The notes beneath the pieces were generated by a model. The model did not search any database and was not told the origin of the DNA. It was given only the letters and a program-made list of their open reading frames with translations. Shown here piece after piece: positions 35,366 through 45,000 of a stretch of 64,000 nucleotides of DNA; within the stretch, counting starts at the first letter, position 1; each line of letters starts with the position of its first letter. A program made the translations under genes and the position numbers. The stretch comes from Streptosporangium subroseum (GTDB taxonomy: Bacteria; Actinomycetota; Actinomycetes; Streptosporangiales; Streptosporangiaceae), in assembly GCF_900188345.1 (NCBI RefSeq), contig NZ_FZOD01000015.1, positions 62,001-126,000 on the forward strand, given 5' to 3'.

Positions 35366-35821
35366 CTACATGAGACCCTTATGCGCGATCCAGGCGATCA
35401 GCGCGAAAATCGACACAAAGATGAGCCCCATGCTCGCCCACGAGGCCCAATCGAGCGGGCCCGTTGTATAGGGGTCCCCGCCATCCGTGGACGCGAGCAA
35501 CGAGAAAATCGATGACAGCGTCGCCGCCATCACTACAAGCATGGCGCCCGAGGACATGAGCAGGCGATTACGCGGCCCATCCGATGCTTCCCCTGGCGCA
35601 GGCTCGTCATACTCATGTCTGCGGGCCTTGCGAAAACCCTCCACGGCCACCGTCAGCGCAAGAGCCATGCCAAGGCCTGAGGTGACCAAGGCCGCCCAGT
35701 CGAACGGTCCACGCACATAGGGGTCTACGCCGCTTATCCATTTGAGACCACGGATCGCCACTGACAGCAGCAGCACGCCGATGAGCAGTTTGAACGGACC
35801 AGGCGGCATTTTAAAGAACAC
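35366..35821 (-). CDS. Four-helix membrane protein with internal duplication, unknown function
   Basis: About 151 residues with four hydrophobic helices arranged as two repeats. The first loop reads G-V-D-P-Y-V-R-G-P-F-D-W-A, the second G-G-D-P-Y-T-T-G-P-L-D-W-A. Each is flanked by two helices (about 10-27 and 42-60, then 88-110 and 127-145). A charged linker (FRKARRHEYDEPAPGEASDGPRNR-like) joins the halves. No known family is recognised. It lies beside the related small protein at 34954, in the same lower-GC patch. Confidence 0.65.
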   Translation of the reverse strand: MFFKMPPGPFKLLIGVLLLSVAIRGLKWISGVDPYVRGPFDWAALVTSGLGMALALTVAVEGFRKARRHEYDEPAPGEASDGPRNRLLMSSGAMLVVMAATLSSIFSLLASTDGGDPYTTGPLDWASWASMGLIFVSIFALIAWIAHKGLM

Positions 35822-35979
35822 GTCGTCATTATGCTGGTTGCCTCGGCTTTCGTTGTTGCTAATGAAAGATGTGGCCGAGCCCTGATGAGTTCGAGAATCT
35901 CGACCATGCGATGCACGCCTTCATCGAGGATTTCTGCGAGCCACTACGGTGACGGCCGACCGGCAGCGTCCGCCGGGCC

Positions 35980-37359
35980 TCATCGGCGGTCCGCCGTCGG
36001 GGCGGTGTAGCGCCAGAACTGAGGCACCGCTCTGATGATCACGGCGACGGTCGCCGCGGTGAGCAGGCCGCCGACGCAGATCGTCACCTGGGGGCCGTAC
36101 GCCGCCGCGGCGGTCCCGTGCAGCAGGCTGCCGAGCTGCGGACCCCCCATGAGGACGACGGTGAGCGATCCCTGGATCCGGCCGCGCAGGGCGTCGTCGG
36201 TGTACGCCTGCGAGATGGCGTTGCGGAAGGTGCTGAGCACGAAGTTCACCGCCCCGCCGAATATGAGCGCCACCAGTGCGAGCCAGAGTCGCGGAGCCAG
36301 CCCGAGGACCACGACGGCTCCTCCCCAGGCGAGGGCGGCCGACGCCATCAGGGCGCCGTGGCGGCGCGCGTGCGTGAACGTCCCCGACATCAGCCCGGCC
36401 GCGAAGACGCCGGCCGGATAGGCGGCGTAGAGCAGGCCCAGTTCCCAGCCTCCTCCCACGGGTCCTCCGTAGGTGCGTTGCGCCAGCTCCGGAAGGAGCG
36501 CCGTCGGCATCCCGAAGACCATCGCGGCGAGGTCCACCGCCACCAGGGCCGCGAGCACCCGGCTGGTGAGCAGATGGCGGAACCCGGCGAACACCTGCCC
36601 GAGCGTGAACCGGCGCCGGCCGCTCCGTGCCGTCGCCTCGTTCGGCGGCGCTTCCGAGATCCCGTCGTGCGGCGCCGGGTGAGGGCCGGGCAAGATCGGC
36701 GGCAGCGTGACGACCGCCCATATGACGGCCAGCAACGCGACGGCGTCGAACAGGTAGAGCGTGCCGAGCCCGGCCACCGGAATCAGCACGCCCGCCAGCA
36801 ACGGGCCCATGATCGATCCGGTGTACCGGACGAGGGAGCTGAGGCCATTCGCCGCCGGCAGCAGCTCGGCGGGGACGAGACGGGGCACCGCGGCCCCCAT
36901 CGTCACCATGATCGACCCGAAGGTCAGCCCCTGGCACGCCACCAGCACCAGGAGGACGGCGACGGAGCGGCTCCCCAACGCCGCCTGGACCCACAGCGCC
37001 ACGTAGGTCAGTGCGAGGCCGCAGTGCGCGGCCAGCAGCAGCCGCCGCCGATCCACGATGTCGGCGAGGGCTCCGACCCCCAGCGACGCGACGACCAGGG
37101 CGATGAACGACACCGCGGCCGCGGCGCCGACGGCCGCGGAGGAGCCGGTCAACGTGAACAGCTGCGTCGGTACCGTGACCACGCTGAACGAGCCACCGAC
37201 CGCGGAGATGACCGAGGCGATCCACAACCGCCGGTAGGCGGGGATCGCCAGGGGCCGCCGGTCGAGCGTGTACGTGCCGAAGGAGCGAGCGGCCGGCGCG
37301 TTCCCCTTTTCCGCACCGCCGTCGCGGCGGGCCCGGCCGACCGGACGGAATCCGGTCAA
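35980..37359 (-). CDS. Major facilitator superfamily exporter (EntS/MFS_3-like)
   Basis: The 459-residue protein has twelve predicted helices. It contains an MFS loop 2-3 signature variant (GALADIVDRRRLLLAAH) and NAISQAYTDDALRGRIQGSL, which fits the MFS_3/EntS-like group. That group includes enterobactin and drug exporters. It starts with TTG 37359, overlapping the stop of the MerR-PP2C gene (TTGA), so the two are co-translated and the fusion regulator probably controls it. Siderophore export is possible but only suggested by family; the NRPS locus is 14 kb away. Confidence 0.9.
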   Translation of the reverse strand: MTGFRPVGRARRDGGAEKGNAPAARSFGTYTLDRRPLAIPAYRRLWIASVISAVGGSFSVVTVPTQLFTLTGSSAAVGAAAAVSFIALVVASLGVGALADIVDRRRLLLAAHCGLALTYVALWVQAALGSRSVAVLLVLVACQGLTFGSIMVTMGAAVPRLVPAELLPAANGLSSLVRYTGSIMGPLLAGVLIPVAGLGTLYLFDAVALLAVIWAVVTLPPILPGPHPAPHDGISEAPPNEATARSGRRRFTLGQVFAGFRHLLTSRVLAALVAVDLAAMVFGMPTALLPELAQRTYGGPVGGGWELGLLYAAYPAGVFAAGLMSGTFTHARRHGALMASAALAWGGAVVVLGLAPRLWLALVALIFGGAVNFVLSTFRNAISQAYTDDALRGRIQGSLTVVLMGGPQLGSLLHGTAAAAYGPQVTICVGGLLTAATVAVIIRAVPQFWRYTAPTADRR

Positions 37360-38429
37360 AGCGTCACCACATCGGCCACCACACAGGCGATGTTGTCCGG
37401 TGCGCCCGCGGCGTACGCCAGCCTGACCAGCTCATCGAGGACCTGATCGGGGTCCCCCTCGCCGCTCAGCACGCCGTGCAGGGACTCCTCCGGGACGACG
37501 GCGGACAGCCCGTCGGAGCAGAGCAGGTAACGGTCGCCGGCCGCGGCCGTGTGCAGCGACAGGTCCGGCTGGGATCCGCCCGTACCCGTGAGCGCGCGGA
37601 CCAGCAGGGAGCGCTGCGGATGCGAGGCGGCCTCCTCGGGGCTGAGGTTGCCCGCGTCGACCAGCGACTGCACGTGGGTGTGATCATGGGTGATCTGGAA
37701 GATCTCGCCGTCGCGCAGCAGATACGCCCGCGTGTCGCCGATGTGCACCAGCGCCAGCTGGGAGCCCGACCACAGCATCGCGGTCAGCGTGGTGACCGCC
37801 TCACCGGACGGTGTCGACTCGGCGATGTCCTGAATCGCCCGGCCGGCCTGACCGACCGCGTCGGTGAGCGCGCCGAGAAGGTCGCCGGCGGGTACGGCCC
37901 TCGTCTCCAGCGGCTTGAGCGCGTCGATGGCCGCCGCGCTCGCGAGATCTCCGCCCGGCCCGCGCACCCCGTCGGCCACCGCCAGCAGCCGGGTGCCGGC
38001 GTAGACGGCGTCCTCGTTGCTCGTGCGGACCAGTCCCAGCTCCGACCGGGCCGCATAACGGATTCCGATCATGGTTTCCCTGTCTTCCACGGCGCTGCCT
38101 CTTCCTGAGAGATAGTCGACGAGGAAGGTGGCCAGCTGTTCGCGGGCGGCGGCTTCGGCCGCGATCTGCGCGCGGTAGCCGGCGATCTGCTCGGCCGCCG
38201 CCTCCGGCTCCAGGTCGCACACCTGGCGGATGCGGGCCAGCGGCATTCCCAGCCGCCGAAGCCACACGATCAGCCGTGCCCGCTCCAGCTGCGCCGGATC
38301 GTAGAAGCGGTATCCCGACTCCCCGTCCACCGCGGCCGGCCGGAGCAACCCGAGCTCGTCGTACAGCCGTAACGCCTTCGGCGACAGTCGCGCGGCCCGG
38401 GCGAACGCCCCGATCGTCAGCAGCTCCAC
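37356..38429 (-). CDS. MerR-family regulator fused to a PP2C-type protein phosphatase
   Basis: The 357-residue fusion has residues 1-110 as a MerR winged helix and coiled coil (LLTIGAFARAARLSPKALRLYDELGLLRPAAVDGESGYRFYD). Residues ~120-357 are a PP2C phosphatase with metal-site motifs NEDAVYAG, VADG, GDTRAYL, CSDG and DNIACVV. GTG 38429 has GGAGGG upstream; longer in-frame readings have no support. The two parts are known together in some actinobacteria. The architecture suggests a DNA-binding sensor that also removes phosphate from Ser/Thr. It is translationally coupled to the MFS gene. The candidate autoregulatory operator is at 38479-38497. Confidence 0.92.
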   Translation of the reverse strand: MELLTIGAFARAARLSPKALRLYDELGLLRPAAVDGESGYRFYDPAQLERARLIVWLRRLGMPLARIRQVCDLEPEAAAEQIAGYRAQIAAEAAAREQLATFLVDYLSGRGSAVEDRETMIGIRYAARSELGLVRTSNEDAVYAGTRLLAVADGVRGPGGDLASAAAIDALKPLETRAVPAGDLLGALTDAVGQAGRAIQDIAESTPSGEAVTTLTAMLWSGSQLALVHIGDTRAYLLRDGEIFQITHDHTHVQSLVDAGNLSPEEAASHPQRSLLVRALTGTGGSQPDLSLHTAAAGDRYLLCSDGLSAVVPEESLHGVLSGEGDPDQVLDELVRLAYAAGAPDNIACVVADVVTL

Positions 38430-38478
38430 GCCCAACCCTCCTCGTGCCGGCCAAGGCGACCGGCACCATGATGCTGGG

Positions 38479-38497
38479 CCTTCACCCAGGGGCAAGG
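38479..38497. promoter_or_regulatory. MerR-type operator/promoter dyad
   Basis: CCTTCACCCAGGGGCAAGG has CCTT/AAGG arms around a CCC-AGGGG centre. Read on the minus strand it resembles the dyad placed in the over-long spacer of MerR-controlled promoters. It lies 50 bp upstream of the MerR-PP2C start. Confidence 0.5.
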
Positions 38498-38666
38498 TCC
38501 ACCCCTCACCGTGAATCAGGCCGTGAACGACAGAAGTCGTCACCGCCGAGCACGTCACCGTACGGGGTGTCGCCCAGAGATCGAACCGGCGCGCTTCCGG
38601 TGGGCTCCGCCGGGCCGGCGGCGCCGGTCCGGCGAGCGGATCGTGGAGACCGGTCATGGACGCGCC

Positions 38667-38695
38667 GACGGCGGTCGCGGATCGCGACCGCCGTC
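38667..38695. terminator. Strong hairpin terminator downstream of araA
   Basis: GACGGCGGTCGCG pairs perfectly with CGCGACCGCCGTC (13 bp) around a GAT loop. It is about 95 nt past the araA stop on the minus strand and probably ends the arabinose operon. Confidence 0.8.
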
Positions 38696-38790
38696 GGTGC
38701 GGAGTTCCCGCACCCCGGGGGACGGCCGGGCCGTCACCGTTCCCCCGAATCCTCCGAACCGGCCTGGGCCCCGGTTGTGGTGACGCTCTC

Positions 38791-40296
38791 TCAGAAGCCC
38801 TGGGCCAGGCGGTAGTAGGCCTGGTTCCAGCGGATCTCCTTGGCGAACTCCCGGATCTTGGTATCCGCGTCGATGACAAGCAGCTCGACACCGACCATGT
38901 CGGCGAGGTCGGCGAGCTCCTCAACACCGATGGCAGAGGAGAGCACCGTGTGATGCGGGCCTCCGGCCGTCAGCCACGCCTCCGTGGAGGTGCGCAGGTC
39001 GGGCAGCGGCTTCCACACCGCACGGGCCACCGGGAGGTTCGGCAGCGGCTCGGTGGGGGCGACCACCTCGATCTCGTTGGCGACCAGCCGGAACCGGTCC
39101 CCCATGTCCGCCAGGCCCACGACCACCGCGGGACCGGGCTCGGCGTCGAAGACGAGCCTGACCGGGTCCTCCCGGCCGCCGATGCCCAGCGCGTGGATCT
39201 CGCACGAGGGCACGCCCTCGGCGATGGACGGGCACACCTCGAGCATGTGGGCGCCGAGAATGCGCTCCTGCCCCGGCTCCAGGTTGTAGGTGTAGTCCTC
39301 CATGAACGACGTCCCGCCGGTCAGCCCGCCGGCCATCACCTTCAGCGTGCGCAGCAGTACGGAGGTCTTCCAGTCTCCCTCGCCGCCGAAGCCGTAGCCG
39401 TCGGCCATCAGCCGCTGCACGGCCAGACCGGGGAGCTGCCGCAGCCCGCCGAGGTCCTCGAAGTTCGTGGTGAACGCGCCGAAGCCGCCGGAGACGAGGA
39501 AGTGCCGCAGGCCGAGCTCGATCCGCGCGGCGTAGCGCAGCGAGTCGTGCCGGTCCCCGCCGGAGCGCAACTCAGGCACAACCCGGTAGGTGTCCGCGTA
39601 TTCGCCGACCAGCGTGGTCACCTCGGACTCGGCGACGTCGTCGACGGCCGCCACCAGGTCGTTGACGCCGTAGGTGTTGACCGACACGCCGAACCGCCGC
39701 TGGGCCTCCACCTTGTCGCCCTCGGTAACCGCGACGTCGCGCATGTTGTCGCCGAACCGGGCCAGCCGCAGCGAGCTCAGTTCCGCGCGCCCGGCCGCCG
39801 CCCGCGCCCACGCGCCGATCCGCTCCGCCACCGAGGGGTCGCTCACGTGCCCGGCGACGGTCTTGCGGGCCACCCCGAGCCGCGACTGGATGTAGCCGAA
39901 CTCCCGGTCGCCGTGCGCCGCCTGGTTGAGGTTCATGAAGTCCATGTCGATGGAGCTCCACGGCAGCGTCACGTTGGCCTGCGTGTGCAGGTGCAACAGG
40001 GGTGTCCGCAGCGCGTCGAGCCCGGCGATCCACATCTTCGCCGGCGAGAACGTGTGCATCCACGCGATCACGCCGGCGCACGCGTCCGAGGTGTTCGCGT
40101 CGAGGCAGATCCGCCGAATCGACTCGGCGTCGGTGAGCACCGGCTGCCACACCACGCGGATGGGTACGCCGGAGGCGTCGTTCAGGGCGTCGGCGATCTG
40201 CCGCGACTGCTCAGCGACCTGGCGCAGAGTGTCATCGCCGTAGAGTGCCTGGCTTCCCGTGAGGAACCAGATCTCGCGCTCTTCGAGGGACTTCAC
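38791..40296 (-). CDS. araA: L-arabinose isomerase
   Basis: The 501-residue cytoplasmic enzyme converts L-arabinose to L-ribulose. Signature regions include EIWFLTGSQALYG at the N-terminus, IAWMHTFSPAKMWIAGL, NFEDLGGLRQLPGLAVQRLMADGYGFGGEGDWKT and GGPHHTV near the C-terminus. The Glu and His metal/catalytic residues of the family are present in these blocks. GTG 40296 overlaps the araD stop (GTGA), which fixes the start inside a longer open frame. It is the second gene of the araDA operon. Ribulokinase (araB) is not adjacent, which is unusual for an arabinose operon. Confidence 0.96.
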   Translation of the reverse strand: MKSLEEREIWFLTGSQALYGDDTLRQVAEQSRQIADALNDASGVPIRVVWQPVLTDAESIRRICLDANTSDACAGVIAWMHTFSPAKMWIAGLDALRTPLLHLHTQANVTLPWSSIDMDFMNLNQAAHGDREFGYIQSRLGVARKTVAGHVSDPSVAERIGAWARAAAGRAELSSLRLARFGDNMRDVAVTEGDKVEAQRRFGVSVNTYGVNDLVAAVDDVAESEVTTLVGEYADTYRVVPELRSGGDRHDSLRYAARIELGLRHFLVSGGFGAFTTNFEDLGGLRQLPGLAVQRLMADGYGFGGEGDWKTSVLLRTLKVMAGGLTGGTSFMEDYTYNLEPGQERILGAHMLEVCPSIAEGVPSCEIHALGIGGREDPVRLVFDAEPGPAVVVGLADMGDRFRLVANEIEVVAPTEPLPNLPVARAVWKPLPDLRTSTEAWLTAGGPHHTVLSSAIGVEELADLADMVGVELLVIDADTKIREFAKEIRWNQAYYRLAQGF

Positions 40297-40961
40297 CTGT
40301 CGGCTCCTTGCCCATAGACGTTCTGGTAACGGTCGTAAAGCTTGTCGACGTCGTCCGGCGCTATCTTGACGGGTTCGCCGATCTGCCGGGTGATGTGCAC
40401 GGTCCGTGCCACGTCCTCGCACATCACCGCGGCCTTGACCGCGGCCTTGGCCGAAGCGCCGATGGTGAACACCCCGTGGCTGCGCATCAGCACGGCGGGC
40501 GAGCGATGACCCGAGAGGGTCTCGACGATGCCCCGGCCGATGTCGTCGCCGCCGATCAGCGCGAACGGGCCGATCGGGATCTCCCCGCCGAACTCGTCGG
40601 CCATCGCCGTCAGCACGCACGGAATGGCCTCGCCGCGTGCCGCCCACGCGGTCGCATAGGTCGAGTGGGTGTGCACCACACCGTTGACCTGCGGCATGTT
40701 CCGGTATACATAGGCATGCGCGAACACGTCACTCGACGGCTTCAACCCGCCGTCCACCGGTTCGCCGTACAGGTCGCACAGGACCATCGACTCCGGCGTC
40801 AGCTCCTCGTACGGCAGGCCGCTCGGCTTGATGAGCATCAGCTCCTCGCCGGGGACTCGCGCGGAAACGTTGCCCGCGGTCCACACGACCAGCTCGGAGG
40901 CGACCAGCTGCCGGTGGTGCTCCGCGAGTTCCTCACGGAGCCGGGTAAGGGGTACGGTCAT
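40293..40961 (-). CDS. araD: L-ribulose-5-phosphate 4-epimerase
   Basis: The 222-residue class II aldolase-fold enzyme links the arabinose pathway to xylulose-5-phosphate. Family features include TAGNVSARV, IKPSGLPYEELTPESMVL, VVHTHSTYATAWA (zinc-binding histidines), and LMRSHGVFTIG. ATG 40961 has a GAGGAGACG Shine-Dalgarno. It is the first gene of the araDA operon, coupled to araA. LacI-like palindromes at 40993, 41181 and 41278 lie upstream. Confidence 0.95.
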   Translation of the reverse strand: MTVPLTRLREELAEHHRQLVASELVVWTAGNVSARVPGEELMLIKPSGLPYEELTPESMVLCDLYGEPVDGGLKPSSDVFAHAYVYRNMPQVNGVVHTHSTYATAWAARGEAIPCVLTAMADEFGGEIPIGPFALIGGDDIGRGIVETLSGHRSPAVLMRSHGVFTIGASAKAAVKAAVMCEDVARTVHITRQIGEPVKIAPDDVDKLYDRYQNVYGQGADR

Positions 40962-40992
40962 CGTCTCCTCGCTCACTAACCTATCGCTTGCT

Positions 40993-41009
40993 TGTGATTG
41001 CGTTAACGG
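40993..41009. promoter_or_regulatory. LacI-type half-conserved operator at the araD promoter
   Basis: TGTGATTGCGTTAACGG is an imperfect dyad with the central CG and TTAAC arm typical of LacI-family sites. It starts 32 bp upstream of the araD start codon. Confidence 0.45.
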
Positions 41010-41180
41010 CCATGACATGGGCCGATCCGGCGCGGAACGATCCCATGGAGGCAAGCCCCTTTCCTTCAGGGACAAGCGCCTTTCTGCTGAGGAACGACTA
41101 CGTGAGCGGACTCCGGGGGCCTCTCGGACGACGATCTCCGATCCGGCGGTCCGGGGGTCACGCACACTGGGGCCTCTGAG

Positions 41181-41194
41181 TGTTTGCGATAACA
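41181..41194. promoter_or_regulatory. LacI-type palindrome
   Basis: TGTTTGCGATAACA is a TGTT...AACA dyad with a central CG, a standard LacI-family operator layout. It lies between araD and the Lsr2 gene. Confidence 0.5.
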
Positions 41195-41277
41195 GGGTTA
41201 GGTGTCAAGCCCAGACCAGGCTCTCCCAGGGAACCGCATTTTTCCTGTTAAAAAGGAGGAGCTGTTTGACCCCGTCC

Positions 41278-41295
41278 AGTGATAGCGCTAACACT
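41278..41295. promoter_or_regulatory. LacI-type palindrome, near perfect
   Basis: AGTGATAGCGCTAACACT is an 18-bp dyad with only one mismatched pair and the AGCGCT core characteristic of LacI-family operators. It is the best of the three sites upstream of araDA. Its distance from araD (over 300 bp) leaves open a second, unseen target. Confidence 0.6.
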
Positions 41296-41609
41296 CACCG
41301 CGTCAACCCCGCTCCTGTTACCTGGACGCCCTCCTTCGAGGGAACCACCGGGAGATCTGCCGGGGAATCCCCGGGGATTTTCCCGGGAACCCCCGAAAAA
41401 CACAGCCCGTCGCCTGCCTCGACCCACCCGCGGGCGCGGCGGTCCCGGCGACCGGCGGTACGGATCCCGTCCGGCCCGGCAGGGCCGGGAAAACCTCGTG
41501 GATCGACAAACAAATCGACAAACAATGAGCCAAGAGCATGATCGATCCGGCCCGGGGCGGCAGGATGCCACGGGCGACAGCGACCAAGATTCATTGGGAA
41601 GGACGGCAG
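41296..41609. repeat. Repeat-rich leader upstream of the Lsr2 gene
   Basis: It contains the GGGGAATCCCC / GGGGATTTTCCC inverted repeats (about 41,360-41,390). It also has two perfect adjacent copies of ATCGACAAACAA at 41502-41513 and 41514-41525. No gene is visible. The tandem AT-richer repeat just before Lsr2 could be a regulator-binding or autoregulatory site. Confidence 0.5.
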
Positions 41610-42011
41610 ATGGCACAGAAGGTGATCCTGGTGGACGACCTCGATAATTCCGAGGGATCCGACGTGATACGCCGGGAATTCCCGTTGCTCGACAGGACCT
41701 TCGCCATCGACCTGTCAGACGGCAACCAGCAGAGACTCGGCGACGCCCTCGCCTTCATCGAGAGGATCCTGGAGAGATCTCGCGAGGTCAAGCAGGCCAC
41801 CCGCTCCAGGAAGGCCGTCGACACCGCGCCCCGGCTGCGCGGCTACACCAACACCGACGTTCGCGAATGGGCGCGCGACCAGGGGCTGGAGATCTCCCCT
41901 CGCGGAAAGATCACGGACGAGATCGTCGACAGGTTCATCGCCGCCCACCCCGACGCGACGCCGGAGGAGCAGGACGCGCCGGACACGCCAGGCGCACAGC
42001 ACGAGGTCTGA
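41610..42011 (+). CDS. Lsr2-family nucleoid-associated protein
   Basis: About 133 residues. The N-terminal dimerisation part (MAQKVILVDDLDNSEGSDVIRREFPLLDRTFAIDL) and the C-terminal DNA-binding part (YTNTDVREWARDQGLEISPRGKITDEIVDRFIAAH) match Lsr2, a xenogeneic silencer of AT-rich DNA. The minor-groove motif reads S-P-R-G-K-I instead of the usual R-G-R, and the helix spacing is retained. A longer-than-usual linker and acidic tail are present. Start ATG 41610 has GGGAAGGA upstream. It may be a paralogue rather than the main Lsr2. Confidence 0.92.
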   Translation: MAQKVILVDDLDNSEGSDVIRREFPLLDRTFAIDLSDGNQQRLGDALAFIERILERSREVKQATRSRKAVDTAPRLRGYTNTDVREWARDQGLEISPRGKITDEIVDRFIAAHPDATPEEQDAPDTPGAQHEV

Positions 42012-42050
42012 GTTCGAGGGAGGCCGTCGGCATGCGGGACAATCAACGCC

Positions 42051-45000
42051 ATGCAGTTCGGCATCCTCGGGCCGTTGGACGTCCGCTCCCCTGCCGGTGA
42101 GACGATCGTCGTGGGCGGGCCCCGGCCGCGCGCCCTTCTGGTGATCCTGCTGCTGAACGCGGGCCGCGTGGTCGGCGTGGACCAGCTGATCGACAGCCAG
42201 TACGGCGACGCGCCCCCCGGCGGTGCCGTCAACGCGGTGCAGGCCCAGGTGGCCCGCCTGCGCCGCGCCCTGGGCGCGGAGCTGATCGAGTTTCACGGGA
42301 CCGGATACCGGCTCGCGATCGATCCCGACGACGTCGACGTCCACCGGTTCGAGCGGCTCGCCCGCGAAGGGCGGCGGCTGGTCTCCGCGGGCCGTCCCGC
42401 CGCCGCGGCGGGGCTACTGCGGGAGGCTCTCGATCTGTGGCGGGGGTCCGCCCTGGCCGATCTGCCTTTCCGGCAGGCCCAGGTGGCCTGGCTGGAGGAG
42501 CTCCGGCTGACGGCGACGGAAGATCTCGTCGAGGCGGAACTCGCCCTTCCCGAGGGCTGTTCGGTGGCCGAGCTGCAGCGGCTGGTGGCCGCGCATCCGT
42601 TGCGGGAACGGCTCAGCGGGCAGTTGATGCGCGCCCTGCAGGCGACGGGGCGGCAGGCCGAGGCGTCGGCCGTGTTCGAGGAGGTCCGGCGGCGGCTCGC
42701 CGAAGAACTCGGCGCCGACCCCTCGCCCGAGCTCGCCGCGGTCCACCTGTCCGTCCTGCGCGCCGAGCGCCCGGCGCCGCGACAGCGGCTCGCGGCTCAG
42801 CTCACCAGCTTCGTGGGACGCGAGCGGGAGCTCGATCGGATCGACACACTGCGTGACTCCCGGCTGATCACGATCACCGGGCCCGGCGGCACCGGCAAGA
42901 CCCGGCTGGCGATCGAGGCGGCCGGACGTACTCGAGGTGAGGTGTGCTTCGTCGACCTCTCCCCGCTCGACGACGGCGACCAGGTGCCCCAGGCGGTGCT
43001 CGGCGCGCTCGGGCTGCGCGAGATCTCGTTGCAGTCGTTTCAGTCACCACCCGATCTCGCGCAACGCCTGGTGTCGGCGCTCGCCGAGCAGGAGCTGCTG
43101 CTCATCCTCGACAACTGCGAGCACGTGATCGTCGCCGCGGCCACGCTGGCCCGCGGCCTGCTGAGCGCGTGTCCGAAGCTGAGCATCCTGGCCACCGGTC
43201 GCGAGCCCCTCGGCATCACCGGCGAGACGCTGGTGTCGCTGGCCCCGCTCCCCATCCCACCGCGGGGCTCTTCTCCGTCCGACGCGCTGGCCTACCCGGC
43301 CGTGCGGCTGTTCGCCGACCGGGCGGCGGCCGTACGGCAGGGATTCGAGGTACGGCAGGCCAACGTCGAGACGGTCACGCGGATCTGCTCGGCACTGGAC
43401 GGGCTGCCCCTGGCCATCGAGCTGGCGGCGGCGCGGCTGCGGTCGTTCACCGTCGAGGAGATCGCCACGCGCCTGGCCGAGGACGACCGGTTCCGGCTGC
43501 TGTCGCGCGGTGACCGTACGGCGGCGGCCCGGCACAGGACCCTGCACGCGGTGGTGGAGTGGAGCTGGGACCTCCTCACGCCGGAGGAGCAGACGCTGGC
43601 CAGACGGTTCGCCGTGTTCGCGGGGAGCGCCTCCTCCGAAGCGGTCGAGGCGGTCTGCGAGGTGGAGGGAGCCGCCGGGCTGCTGGCCGATCTGGTGGAC
43701 AAGTCGCTGATCGAGATGGACGGCGGCCGATACCGAATGATCAACACGATCATGCTGTTCTGCGCCGAACGGCCGGCCGAGACCGGGGAGCGCGAGCGCC
43801 TGGCCGGCGCCCACGCCCGATACTTCCTCGATCTGGCACAGCGCGCCGACCCCCACCTTCGCCGGTCCGAACAGCTCCGGTGGCTGGCCCGGCTCTCCGC
43901 CGAGCACGGCAACCTGATGGCCGCGCTGCGCTGGGCCGTACCGAACGACCGGGAGACGGCGCTGCGGCTGATCGCCGCGCTGGCGGCGTACTGGTGGCTG
44001 AGCGGGCGGCGCAGTCAGGCCGGGGAGGCGGCCGCCGAGCTTCTTGGGGCGATCGTCCGGCCCGTCCCGGGGCTGAAGGAGGAGTACGTCATGTGCGTGG
44101 CGCATGCCGTACCACGAGCGCTGCCCGAGCACTGGGCACGGGCCAAGGCGATCATGCGGTCATTGGACCGGCCGCTTCGGCACCCCTTCACCGCCGCCCT
44201 GTGGGGCATGGTCGCCGGGCCGTCGGGACCGATGGGCCCCGAGACGGAGCGGCTGCTCGGCGCCGATCCGTGGAACCTGGCTCTGGGAAGGTTGAGCCTG
44301 GCCCTGCTGGCGTTGCTCAACGGTGAGCCGACCGTGGCCGAGCGAGAGCTCCGGGAGGTGCTGGCTCGCTTCCGTTCCTTGGGAGAGCGCTGGGGGACGG
44401 CGCAGGGGCTCGACTGGCTGGCCATGATCGCGAGCTGGCGCGGGGAGTGGGCCCGCGCCCGCGAGCTGTGGGCGGAGGCGCTGGAGCTGCTCGAAGAGCT
44501 CGGCGCCCTGGAGGAGAGCGCGGACGTGCTGGGACGCCGGGCCGAGGGGCTGGTGCGTGAGGGCGATCTCGCCGCCGCTGCCGCCGACTACCGTCGCGCC
44601 GGAGAACTCGCCCGTAAGGCGGGCCTGCCGGGCACGCCCGCCCCGGTCGACCTGGGGCTGGGGGAGATCGCGCGGCTCGAGGGCGACCCCGCCGGGGCCC
44701 GCCGCCGGTTCGAGGCGGCCCTGCGTGCTTCGGAGACCGGGGCCTTCGGCGCCGAGGGGACGCGGGCGCGGGTGTTCACCGCGCTGGCCCGGCTGGCCGA
44801 GGCCGAGGGCGAGGTCGCCGAGGCCCGGCTGCGTCATCGCGAGGCACTGGCCACCGCGCGGAGGTCGCCGCTGACGGCGGACCTCGCCGACGCCGCCGAA
44901 GGCCAGGCCGGAGCCGCCCTGATGGCGGGCACGAACCTGCGGGCGTCGCTGCTGCTCGGTGTGGCGGTGGCGCTGCGCGGGACGACCGTCGCCGGTGACC

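Noticed and set aside
35870..35950. Plus-strand frame ending E-D-F-C-E-P-L-R
   Set aside because: It looks like the tail of a lost gene but is too short to assign. No start or upstream homology is visible.
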